Shown here: in pieces, positions 55,302 to 64,000 of the stretch | How the letters are laid out: each line of letters starts with the position of its first letter | How positions within the stretch are numbered: the first letter of the stretch is position 1 | Assembly (NCBI GenBank): GCA_037042915.1 | Contig: CM073193.1 | Coordinates: 4,092,001 to 4,156,000, forward strand | Direction of reading: 5' to 3' | DNA from: Auricularia sp. M13 | Taxonomy: Eukaryota > Basidiomycota > Agaricomycetes > Auriculariales > Auriculariaceae | DNA length: 64,000 nt | Program-made: the position numbers and the translations under genes | The notes under the pieces: model-generated | What the model was told of the DNA's origin: nothing | Databases searched by the model: none | Seen by the model: the letters and a program-made list of their open reading frames with translations, nothing else

Positions 55302-56249
55302 ATGGCAGAGACACACTACTCGACATGCATCCCCGTTAAGCCGTTGTCACGGTGGCCGTGGTACATCTCGCGCTGGGTTGGCTTCCGTGCCTCACCTCCC
55401 AGAAATCCGCCGAATGTGAGTGCGGACCGCAATCTCTTGTGACATCTTGTTCAACCTTTCGTCGCAGTATATCGTCTGGATATGGTCCTTCATAGGTCTT
55501 TCTTCATGTCATTCGCATGTCTCTCAAGTGCTCAGCGGCATGCAGGCGCGTTTTCCGCTATGGCCCTTCTGCAAGCCGTCTTCACGCACTCCGCGGTCTT
55601 CCGGGCAAGAGACGTGCCCCCCATAGTCGGATCCTTTGTGCGACGCCCCTTCCTCGTCGCGTCGTCGTCTCACCGTGCGTTTCCAGGCGGCCTCGGCAAT
55701 CCTATGCTACGGCGCCATCGAGGCGCCGCTCGCGCAGCCGCGTGCTCTCCTCGGCGGACACATCATCGCGTCGGTCATCGGCGTCTCCATCTACAAGCTC
55801 TTCGCGCTCTCCTCGCGCCTGGACGACATCCGCTGGGTCTCGGCATCGCTGGCGTGCGCGGTAGCGCTCGTGGCGATGGCCGTTACGGCAACGACGCACC
55901 CGCCCGCGGGGGCCACCGCGCTGCTCGCGTCGACGGACGCCGCGATAATCCGCCTCGGGTGGTACTACATACCGGTCGTCCTCCTCAGCAGCGTGCTCGT
56001 GCTGTGTGTCGCGCTCGTCGTCAACAACGTCCAGGTAGGCAACCGCTACGCGCAATGCTTCGACTTCTCATGACACCGGCAATACAGCGTCGTTACCCCG
56101 TGTTCTGGTGGAAGCCTGCCGTTGCTGCTCCCGCATCCGTCGCTGGGGCCTCGGGGAGCACGCAATCCGTCGACCTCACGAACAACATGGCTGGCGTTGA
56201 CCCGAAAGAGGGCGTGGGGAGGCCGAAAATAAAGTCTAGAGAATCGTGA
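55302..56249 (+). CDS. HPP-family integral membrane protein
   Basis: From ATG 55302: MAETHYSTCIPVKPLSRWPW, then ISRWVGFRASPPRNPPN at the cytosolic start, and four to five membrane helices. The family marks are YGAIEAPLAQPRALLGGHII, WVSASLACAVALVAMAVTAT followed by THPPAGATALLA, which holds the HPP signature, and RRYPVFWW after the last helix. Fungal HPP proteins are poorly known; plant and cyanobacterial relatives transport nitrite. Introns split the first helices (acceptors are plausible, but the third exon near 55540 is uncertain). The C-terminal 45 residues are polar and probably disordered. Confidence 0.82.
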
Positions 56250-57220
56250 GAGCAGGTAACGCTGAGGAATGGCACACGACTGCGTCGCATGGATCGAATT
56301 TAATATGCACCAACCATTTCCATAATGATATGATTATGTTTACTGTACCGAGCAGCTGTATTGAAGTTTACGTTCTTCTGCGGCCGGGTGGCGACGTTTG
56401 GGACAACTGGGCATGGGCCTGGGCGTGATCACTTTTTGCCAACTCACTCAGTCGGTGATGTCAACGGTCATCGAGCATCCGGGAGATTGTCCTTGAAAGA
56501 TGAGAGGAGAGCACTGTCCCACTTGATTCGACAATGGTCGGACGATGCCAGCCTAAAGTCGACTTGTTGAGGACTCGCATGCGTTACAAGACCAGCGGAT
56601 GCGATTTTTGAGAACCAAAGCCAAAAAGTATGCTGTGCGCGATGACCACAGTAACTGATGGAATACTATAGAAGCTCGCTTCGGTCGGTGGCAAACAGCT
56701 TGACTGTGCCTCAGGGGACAGCTCCAAATCATTCCGAAAATGACCACAGATCCTCAGGACACATCCACTTGCACCGCGGTATTGCAGTTGATGAGGAGAC
56801 AGTCCGTATATTCTCGAGAGGCAATGCGACCACTTTTAGAATATGGTCAACATGGAACGACTGACTGGTCTTCTGGGGCTTTCGCATTGCCGCCAGGAGT
56901 GAAGCAACGCGAATGATTCGATATCGAGAGAGTTTGTTGAGCAACCGGGCCAGGGCACAGAATGCGTCGACAATCAAGTCCAGGAGCAGCGGCCGTCGCA
57001 AAGCACTCGAAGAATGTTGTTCGGATTGCTGAAACAATGCCGACAGGATCACAGTACAATGCAGATTAAATTGAAGCGTGAGGATCCAGCAAAACGCCTC
57101 CCGATCGCCTGCAATGCAACGAGCAAACAATGTTGGTTTTGACGGCCGACGAAAGCTGACAGTCGCGAGGGAGACAGAGCGATTGCGGGGAAGGACAGCT
57201 GCTCGAGTCTGTTGGATGGG
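56250..57220. other. Convergent intergenic region, nothing recognised
   Basis: 970 bp between the 3' ends of the HPP gene and LCL2. Base composition is more A/T-rich than in genes. Open frames are short and without domains. Confidence 0.4.
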
Positions 57221-57700
57221 CTACCGGTTCATGAGACGCTCGACGTCCGCGCAGCCGTTGACGCCACGCGTGCAGACGACTGTGGCCTGGTTCTTGTCGT
57301 TGGAGTCTGGGATGAGACATTTGATGTCCTCGGCAGGGTTGGGGCACGGGCACTCTGCGGGGTTCTGTGGATGGATCAGGGATTGCGACAAGGAGGCGGC
57401 GGGACAATGAAGGTTTGACAGCGCACCTTGACGCAGTCCATTGTCTGCGGGCAAAGATAGGCGGAGCAAGGCACTGTCGGAAGGATAAGGCACGTGGTCG
57501 GGGCGTAGTGTGACGGGGTGCGCACCCTGGTCGACGAAGGCGAGGTACTGCTGGGACGCGGACGGGCGCTGCTGCTGGTGGTGCTGCTGCTGGCCGCCGT
57601 GGAACATGTGCTGGAAGAAGTCGCCGAACTGGCCGGCGACGAGCGCGGGCAGCAGGAGCGCGACCACGAGCGCCGACGTGGCGGGTGTGGGGCGGGGCAT
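57221..57700 (-). CDS. LCL2: LCL2-type small secreted/ER protein
   Basis: This family is named for long chronological lifespan 2 of yeast, with a proposed role in ER-associated degradation. The start MPRPTPATSALVVALLLPAL is a signal peptide, probably cut after ALVAG. Then come GDFFQHMF and a Gln/His-rich stretch. Two introns splice to VPCSAYLCPQTMDCVK and NPAECPCPNPAEDIKCLIPD, VVCTRGVNGCADVERL: the Cys pattern YLCP...CV...CPCP...KC...C is the family signature. Both introns have GTGCGC donors. Complete and of normal length. It is divergent from the KEN-box gene, with 116 bp between starts. Confidence 0.9.
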   Translation of the reverse strand: MPRPTPATSALVVALLLPALVAGQFGDFFQHMFHGGQQQHHQQQRPSASQQYLAFVDQGAHPVTLRPDHVPYPSDSALLRLSLPADNGLRQGALSNLHCPAASLSQSLIHPQNPAECPCPNPAEDIKCLIPDSNDKNQATVVCTRGVNGCADVERLMNR

Positions 57701-57816
57701 CGGAAGAGAAACGCGGTCGACTCCGCTTCAAACTCCGCGTATATTAGTCTGACCCGCACCACCACGTCCGAGCACCCCCCTTTGCCCCATTCCCCCCGCT
57801 CCCCAGCCCAAGCCCG

Positions 57817-58686
57817 ATGCCGCCAAAGAAACAAGTCCTTCACCCAGTGACCGGGAAGCCGATTCTGGGCGACCTGCCGCTGGAGAAGTACATACTCCAG
57901 TCGCTGGACGCCTTGGACGAGGTCGGCCAGAAAAGGGCGCTGCACTCCGGCCTGCTCAGCCCGCACAAGCGGCGCATGATGGAGGTCGAGGGCAAGCTCT
58001 CGCCTGGCAAGAGCGCCTCCGCGTCCGCCCGCCCGGCCCAGCTGCTCAGCCCCGAGGGTCCCGCCAGGCGCCTCGACTTCAGCGCGATGGTGGCCCCGCG
58101 CTCGCCCGCCACGCCGCGCAAGTCCGTGCTCGACGCGCCCGACAACCCCTTCGTCTCCGACAGCCCCGTGCACACTCCGACCGCCGAGCGCCCGCCGCCC
58201 AAGCTCGTGCCCAGCCCCGACATCCAGGGCAGCGCGCGTGACGCCAGCACCGAAGACGACGACGACGACGCCGAGAACAATGAGAACGACGAGAACGCGT
58301 ACCCGACGCCGGAAGCCACGCAGGAGAACGCCATCCCCGACGGCTACGGCTCCGACTACGTCGAGGAGAACAAGGAGAATATTCGCCCGCTGCGCATCAT
58401 CAGGAAGAACAGGAAGACGCCGCCCGACCAGTCGCGCGTCCTCCGCCCCCGCGTGTCCAGCCCGGCTGCCTCGCTGGCGGCCCCGCCCGCGTTCTCCCCG
58501 CGCAGGTCTCTCCCCGGCGCCGGTAGCGAACGCCCCCACATCCACGGTGTTGCGCTCTTCGCCGTGCCCGGCGATGACGCCGCGCTCAGCCTCGACCACC
58601 AGCCCACCGACGTCCAGCGCAAGCGCGGCCGTCGCGAGCTCGAGCTTGAGGTCGACGAGATGGACGTCGTCGACAACGCGCTCTGA
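57817..58686 (+). CDS. Disordered KEN-box and D-box protein with many CDK sites
   Basis: One intronless frame of 289 codons, almost wholly disordered. It has a KEN box at residues 186-188 (EENKENIRP), a canonical D-box-like RRSLPGAGSE (229-238), a further RxxL at 272-275, and at least ten Ser/Thr-Pro sites (LLSPHKRR, KLSPGK, LLSPEG, PRSPATPRK, FSPRR). Such a set marks proteins that are phosphorylated by CDK and destroyed by the APC/C. The N-terminus PLEKYILQSLDALDEVGQKR is a likely helix, and the acidic C-terminus RELELEVDEMDVVDNAL another. Securin or a mitotic regulator is plausible, but securins share little sequence and I cannot assign it. Confidence 0.6.
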   Translation: MPPKKQVLHPVTGKPILGDLPLEKYILQSLDALDEVGQKRALHSGLLSPHKRRMMEVEGKLSPGKSASASARPAQLLSPEGPARRLDFSAMVAPRSPATPRKSVLDAPDNPFVSDSPVHTPTAERPPPKLVPSPDIQGSARDASTEDDDDDAENNENDENAYPTPEATQENAIPDGYGSDYVEENKENIRPLRIIRKNRKTPPDQSRVLRPRVSSPAASLAAPPAFSPRRSLPGAGSERPHIHGVALFAVPGDDAALSLDHQPTDVQRKRGRRELELEVDEMDVVDNAL

Positions 58687-59399
58687 GTCACCCGCCCCCG
58701 TCCAGCTCATGTCTCCTCACGACTTCCCGGCCCCGTCTCGTATCATCTCAAGTATCATTGCGACAACTCCATCTCAGCATCCGTCTGTGCGTCATCTTCA
58801 CTCTCCCCTCCATCCTGCTCTGCGAACTCTGCTCCCGATCTCATTTGTCTGTTGCTGTCTATTGCTTCATCCCTTTCTCTCGCATAACCTGCAAAACCCA
58901 TCGCCTTTAGCATCTATCTCATCATGTCTACGCTTGCTCCCATTTATTTTCTCATCGGGACTCGCTTTGCGAGCCTCCGTATTTTGTATTCGCCCCCTGC
59001 GTCCATTATTCCCGTGGCCGGTATTATATCGTATGCTCCCATTTCAGTCTCCTGTTACTGCTTTGCGACTGTCTGCAGTTCGAAACTGTATAGTAGGTGT
59101 ATACGTACAAGATCGTGGTACCCGCTGTAATTCATTTTATTTGTGGACCGGGATGCACGTGCCTGTGCCAGGTTTGAGCGCAGATATGACGCGCCGGAGT
59201 GCCAACGTTGGCGCTGTCTTTCTGCTCTGCTCGGTCTGCCGACACAGCCAGCCCTCTTCTGCCGGCCTCTTCTCTGTCGCTGACGGCACCGTCTTCTTGA
59301 CCCTGACGCCATTGGACACAGAGCGGTCGTCGATCGCAATGCAACTCTGAGGCCATCCGAGCCTCTACCCAGGACACCCATACACTCGCGCGCCCAACC
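58687..59399. other. Pyrimidine-rich intergenic region
   Basis: 713 bp, with long T/C-rich runs on the plus strand in its first half. It probably holds a long 3' untranslated region of the KEN-box gene and the promoter of the carrier gene. No gene seen. Confidence 0.4.
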
Positions 59400-61702
59400 A
59401 TGGCTCCAACAGCCACTGACCCCGGGGCTTCGACGCCAACCCCGCAACAGCCTAATAATTCACAATTTAATGACGAGATCACCCGGCGGCCCTACGCCAT
59501 GCGTGCGACGCGACGGGATTACTACGACGCCGTGCTGTCTGGGACTTACGCGCCGCCATTCTTACCGCGGCTGCGCAGCGACCCGCCGCCCGCGATATTT
59601 GAGATGCCGTACGTGCGCGCGCGGACGCTGCAGGAGTGGCGCACCGACGAGGGCGAGGCGCGGCGTGAAGCGCGTCTGCGCGCCGTCTGGGAGCAGCTCC
59701 CGCGCGGCCTGCGCGCGCCCGACGCCGGTGAGCAGGAGCGCGAGCGAGAGGCTGCGGGAGCGGACGCGTTGACACCCGAGCGCGCGCGCACGCTCAAGCA
59801 CGTGTACGACCGCGAGCTGCTCAAGCTCGTCAAGCGCAAGACGCGCGGCGGCGACGGCGGCATCGAGTTCGAGGACTTCTTGAGCTACGCGAACGAGAAG
59901 GAGCGTGAGCTCTGGCATATCTTCCACGACGAGCTCGACCTCGACGGCAACGGCCACCTCGACGCGACCGAGCTCCGCATCGCGCTCTCCAAGGCGGGCA
60001 TCAAGCTCTCGCCCAGCACCATCTCGGACTTCATGACCTTCCTCACGTCGTCCCCGCACTCGCATGCCCTCAGTTTCCCCGAGTTCAGGGACTTTTTACT
60101 CCTGATGCCGCGGCAAGCACGCCCAGACGAGATATTTCGCTACTACGAGGTGCGCAAGTACATGGGCGACGACGGCCGTGGCGCAGCGCGCGTAAATATG
60201 GAGGGTGCGCTCATCCACGCTTGTCATCTGCAACCGATCGCTAAGCATGGCCGCAACAGGCGATGTGAGCCTGAGCGCGGAAGACCGGCCCCCGCCTCCG
60301 CCCAAGTTCCCGGGAGACGACGACGACGAAGAGTTCGACGAGTTCGATGAGGCGGAGCATGGTCATGCGAACGACGTCGGCGCCAACATGGCGCTCAAGT
60401 TCCTCCTTGCTGGCGGCATCGCTGGCGCGGGTGCGTTGGTGTTGCCAGTGTTATCGCCGCTCAGCGGACTGACAGCTATCGCCAGTCTCGCGCTCGGCTA
60501 CGGCGCCGTTTGATCGTCTCAAGGTCTTCCTGATCACGCGCCCGCCAGCCTTGGGCGGTACCACGGTCACCGAGGTTAGCTCGCAAGGCGCGAGGGCCAT
60601 CGTCGGCGCTGTGCGTCAAATATTCGCAGAGGCCGGTGTGCGAGGCTTCTGGGTCGGAAACGGCCTGAACGTGATCAAGATTTTCCCTGTACGCCGTTCT
60701 CTGTGTGGGCCGCCCTCGTTTGACCTGTCTATCGCAGGAATCTGCTATCAAGTTCTTCTCGTACGAATCGTCAGTGCGTATTAGCCGCACCTTACCTTTG
60801 CTTATGTGCTGAGCATGCATCGTAGAAACGATTTTTTGCCAAGGCGCGCAAAGGAATGCTGTATACGGACGCGATGCTAAGATTTGCAACAGCATTGGGA
60901 CAAAGTCGACGACCCATCCCAGATCAGCGGCACAAGTCGCTTTCTGTCTGGCGGTGTGGGCGGACTGACGTCGCAATTGTATGTGTGCAGATGGCCTTGA
61001 ATTGGAAAGTTGCTCATCATGGTTTCTTCAGGTCCATATACCCCATAGAGACCGTTAAGGCGAGGCATTATCTTACAACCGGAGAAGATAGTGTTGACGA
61101 AGATTTAGACCCAAATGATGAGCTCCACGGCTGGCGCTGGTAACCTGTTGCCTTCCATGCGACGATTATGGGCCTTGGGCGGAATACGAGCATTCTACAC
61201 TGGGCTCACAGTGCGTAATACTAATTTCTGTCCTTGCTGATCGAACCTGAGGCGTCCGTAGATCGGTCTCGTAGGCGTGTTCCCCTACAGCGCGATCGAC
61301 ATGTCAACGTTCGAGGCGCTCAAGCTCGCGCATATTCGGTCGACGGGCGAGCCGGAGCCTGGCGTGCTCGCGCTGCTCGCGTATGGCAGCATCTCGGGCA
61401 GCGTGGGCGCGACGTCGGTGTACCCGCTCAACCTCGTTCGCACGCGCCTCCAGGCGTCCGGCTCGCCCGGCCACCCTCAGCGCTACACCGGCATCTGGGA
61501 CGTCGTGCAGCGGACGTATGCGCTCGACGGCTGGAAGGGGTTCTACCGCGGCCTCGTGCCCACCCTCGCCAAAGTCGTCCCGGCCGTCTCTATCTCGTAT
61601 GTCGTCTACGAGAATGCTAAGCGGAGGTATGTCGGCTTCCTCTGTGCGGCCTACATGTGCGGCGCTGAGTTGCCATTTCTGCGTTGCAGACTCGGTGTAT
61701 AG
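59400..61702 (+). CDS. SAL1: Calcium-regulated mitochondrial ATP-Mg/Pi carrier (SCaMC/Sal1)
   Basis: An inner-membrane carrier whose EF-hand N-domain senses calcium. From ATG 59400 the first 300 residues hold a canonical EF-hand, DLDGNGHLDATEL, with degenerate ones around it. After DRPPPPPKFPGDDDD the carrier domain has AGGIAGAVSRSATAPFDRLK, YPIETVK and YPLNLVRTR, the three carrier signatures, plus GFWVGNGLNVIKIFPES and GLVGVFPYSAIDMSTFE. The intron at 61060-61108 has a GC donor (AAG|GCGAGG); only with it does ETVK join TQMMSSTAGAGNLLPSMRRL, as family members read. Left in, it ends the frame. The gene ends ENAKRRLGV. Confidence 0.92.
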
Positions 61703-62221
61703 CGAGTGACCCTGTGGTGCGTGGAGGATGAACATTTCGTGGAGGACGACCTGTTATCATGCAAATCTAAATTCGGTCTCGGTGAACGCTCTGGTTTGTA
61801 TTATGTATCTTTGCGCTGTCGCTAGTCAATTGCAGCTGTCATAGAGTTGGTTTGAATTCTAGATGGACTCGTTGCAGTACGCCTTCCTGCTGATACTTCT
61901 TCGCCATATGACAAAAGTCTTGGTACATCCACGATAGGTGATTTATGCATCCAGGTAATGCTCGCTCGAATCGCTACCGTGAAGGTGGCAGTCTTCGGAG
62001 GCATATCCGATCCCCATGCCTCGACGAAGTGATTTACATATCGTGACCCAAGTGTGATCCACACGGTATCTCAAGAAATGAAATCATATATCTGGAGCTT
62101 ACCAGGATATTTTTCAGAGAATGAGGGAAGTAGCATTGGACCTTGGTTTGATGTGTAGCAATCAGCCGGGAGCTAACGTGAACCTTATTTCAGCTTCTCC
62201 TCAAGACCCACTCAACAAATA
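61703..62221. promoter_or_regulatory. Intergenic region and promoter of eL6
   Basis: About 520 bp. The last part, a pyrimidine-rich run followed by CAAGACCCACTCAACAAATA, is probably the 5' untranslated exon of the ribosomal protein gene. Confidence 0.4.
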
Positions 62222-62357
62222 GTGAGTCCGCCGCCACCCGCAACGCCGCCCCCTGCGTCCACGCGCTCCGCCGCTCTGCTGGCGATGGCGCGCTGCGCTG
62301 CGTTTGCCGCGCGAAAATTCACGGAAATTTGGCGTCGATACTGACGCTGAGCCGCAG
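62222..62357 (+). other. Putative 5'-UTR intron of eL6
   Basis: A strong donor (GTGAGTCC, 62222) and a branch-like CTGAC before GCCGCAG at 62351-62357 bound 136 nt that end exactly at the start codon (CAG|ATG). Long leader introns are common in fungal ribosomal protein genes. The alternative, translation from an upstream frame, would add unrelated residues. Confidence 0.6.
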
Positions 62358-63169
62358 ATGGCCAAGGAACTGGTGCCCGGTGTCGGCCGTCTGTCGCGCT
62401 CCGCTGCGTACTCGAAGCGCCAGCTCTACAAGGGCCGCAAGACGTCCGCGCCCAAGGCCGCGGAGGAGGCGCCGGCGTTCAAGGAGGTCGAGGTGAAGGG
62501 CGACAAGAACGGCGCGACACGACGGGTGCCCACGGTCAAGGCGCCGCGCTTCTACCCCGCCGAAGACGTCCGCAAGCCCAAGGTGTCGCGCAAGACGCCA
62601 AAGCCCACCAAGCTCCGGCAGACGATCACGCCCGGCACCGTCCTCATCCTGCTCGCCGGCCGCTTCCGTGGAAAGCGCGTCGTGTTCCTCAAGCAGCTCG
62701 ACTCTGGCCTGCTCCTCGTCACCGGCCCCTACAAGGTCAACGGCGTTCCGCTCCGCAGGGTCAACCAGGCCTATGTCATTGCCACCTCCACCCGCGTCGA
62801 CATCTCGGACTTGACTGTGCGTCGAGCACTAAAACGTAGTCGCCCGTTCTTAACCCATAGCAGATCTCCGACAAGATTAACGACGCATTCTTCGCCAAGG
62901 AGGGCAAGAAGTCTGCCGCGTCTGCTGAGGAGGAGTTCTTCGCCGACGGCAAGCCCAAGGAGAAGGAGGCTCTTCCGGAGGCCAAGACCTCGGAGCAAAA
63001 GGCCGTCGACGCTGCCGTCCTTGCGGGCATCAAGAAGACCGCCAACCTCGAAAAATACCTCAAGGCGAGCTGGGGCCTGTCGAAGGGCCAGTTCCCGCAC
63101 CAGGTAAATACCGAGTAATCCCATTCACGATTTCTACATTCTAACCATCTTTCGCAGCTGGTCTTCTAG
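62358..63169 (+). CDS. RPL6: 60S ribosomal protein eL6
   Basis: A component of the large subunit. It starts [20 protein letters not shown], then [58 protein letters not shown] and the piece [25 protein letters not shown], all typical. After an intron (donor GTGCGT, acceptor TAGCAG) the Lys/Ala-rich C-terminal part follows, [15 protein letters not shown] to [15 protein letters not shown], and a last tiny exon gives LVF. The universal end of eL6 (the FPH-x-x-x-F type) is present. No frame breaks. Confidence 0.94.
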
Positions 63170-63560
63170 ATGGGGGTGCATTGCTGGTGCGACGACGTTA
63201 GGTTATGACATGCCCTGTATGCTCCAGAGGATATATGCTTTGCTCCGCTGCGAATCGCGCTGCATGTCATGTACGCTGAGCACTGGAAGTCATCGAGCGG
63301 AACGCTGTGCGCAAGTTCCATCCCTCTTGGCCAAGAAAAAAACATGCTTTCGTTGTTATCAACGTGCAGTCCGCTGCATGCCTGGACTACATGTCGTGAG
63401 CGAAACAGTTGCAACTCGATGAATTTGTTCGTTGGCTTCACGTGGATTGTTCGATTCCTGAAGAGCTACAACATGACGAGGATGATTGGGTTGCCGTCGT
63501 CACTGAAGGTATAGATAAATACACTAAAAGGGTACAAATATGGGTTTCAAGTCTTCAGCT

Positions 63561-64000
63561 TTAGTTGTCATCCACGTCGATGTGGAAGCGGCCAATCGTG
63601 AAGATGCGCCGCTTCTTCACCGACTCAGACGGCGACGCGCTCCAGAGATTGCACGATGGAGTAGCTGAAGCCGACGACGTCTCGGTGCTCGTAGTCGACG
63701 ATGGCTCGGTGCTTGTGGTTGACGCAGACTCAGTGCTTGTGGTAGGCGCCGGCTCGGAGCTCGTGGTTGCACCTTCACTTCCCGACGTTGTGGTTGGCGC
63801 AGAAGTCGTCGTGTCAACCGGAGGGGTCGTCGTCACAGGGACGTCCGGCGCTCCGCCAGACTCGCCGAACGAACCCACGTACGCGTTGAAGTTGTACTTG
63901 TCGCACGAATCCTGGATGTCGAGGCCGCCGTCTCCTCCAAGGATAGCCGCGCCGTCGCGCGCAAGCGCAAAGGTCTGCTTCCCGACACCCATGGTGAAGT
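63561..64000 (-). CDS. Ser/Thr-rich C-terminus of a protein cut by the right edge
   Basis: The frame is open to the edge; an internal ATG at 63992 is probably not the start. The first visible part, QTFALARDGAAILGGDGGLD IQDSCDKYNFNAYVGSFGES, looks folded. Then comes a Thr/Ser/Pro-rich stretch with an eight-residue repeat of TTSTE type, which suggests heavy O-mannosylation and a wall or secreted location. The end SVKKRRIFTIGRFHIDVDDN is polar, without a GPI signal or membrane helix. I cannot name the family from this fragment. Confidence 0.5.
   Translation of the reverse strand, partial: FTMGVGKQTFALARDGAAILGGDGGLDIQDSCDKYNFNAYVGSFGESGGAPDVPVTTTPPVDTTTSAPTTTSGSEGATTSSEPAPTTSTESASTTSTEPSSTTSTETSSASATPSCNLWSASPSESVKKRRIFTIGRFHIDVDDN
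63681..63776 (-). repeat. Four 24-bp tandem repeats coding a TTSTE-type octapeptide
   Basis: Four successive 24-bp units beginning CTCGGTGCT (or close variants) start at 63681, 63705, 63729 and 63753. On the minus strand they code the octapeptide pattern S-x-x-x-T-T-S-T-E. Units differ at several third positions, so the array is not brand new. Confidence 0.75.

Noticed and set aside
1-64000. CRISPR array, bacterial operon or phage
   Set aside because: No regularly spaced repeats occur and the genes are split by spliceosomal introns, so the DNA is eukaryotic nuclear DNA.

Overview
The window is nuclear DNA from a filamentous basidiomycete, most likely an agaricomycete. The evidence is dense gene packing on both strands, very short introns (about 45-75 nt) in nearly every gene, housekeeping proteins of fungal type (GGC1, RPN12, SEC10, RRN11, LCL2, PRM10), and a NOD-like receptor architecture common in mushroom-forming fungi. 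I found no CRISPR array, operon, rRNA gene or complete transposon.

Layout, left to right. 1-3.3 kb: the 5' half of an amino-acid permease running off the left edge, then the mitochondrial GTP/GDP carrier GGC1. 3.6-11.5 kb: RPB11, an SPP2-type splicing factor, calcineurin B, a gene-free 1.6 kb stretch, a small orphan, and the small subunit of ribonucleotide reductase. 12-18 kb: a long oxidoreductase-fold protein and a PRM10-type membrane protein. 18.6-23.2 kb: a Tra2-like SR protein, ribosomal protein eL18 and the nucleolar GTPase NUG1. 23.5-26.8 kb: a NOD-like receptor (MLKL-like helical head, NB-ARC ATPase, TPR tail). 26.9-34.7 kb: a divergent pair of proteasome genes (RPN12, PRE3), then four genes of probable mitochondrial function: MSS1, IMP1, a YlxR-like protein and an enoyl-CoA hydratase. 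34.8-47.2 kb: SEC10, RIX1, TOF1/Timeless, RRN11 and an aftiphilin-like protein. 47.4-56.2 kb: a single-pass membrane protein, an MYND-finger protein, a GT18 glycosyltransferase, a tRNA-Gly with a tiny intron, an unrecognised protein with a basic tail, a TMA17-like proteasome chaperone and an HPP membrane protein. 57.2-64 kb: LCL2, a KEN-box protein, an EF-hand mitochondrial carrier, ribosomal protein eL6, and the Ser/Thr-rich C-terminus of a protein cut by the right edge.

Four properties of the sequence stand out. First, at least six introns (a seventh is ambiguous) can only be spliced in frame with GC at the 5' splice site; this is far above the usual share of about one percent. Second, many conserved genes (permease, PRM10, NUG1, the NLR, MSS1, RIX1, TOF1 and others) carry isolated one-base frame breaks, often in short homopolymers, which looks like consensus error rather than gene death. 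Third, several divergent gene pairs have start codons only 19-105 bp apart. Fourth, the introns of the ribonucleotide reductase gene hold a dense cluster of ACGCGT boxes. A broken, in-frame-deleted copy of a PRM10 exon sits inside the 5' coding region of the same gene.

All gene models were spliced by eye. Exon boundaries are therefore inferred, and the coordinates given for coding regions run from start to stop codon, introns included.
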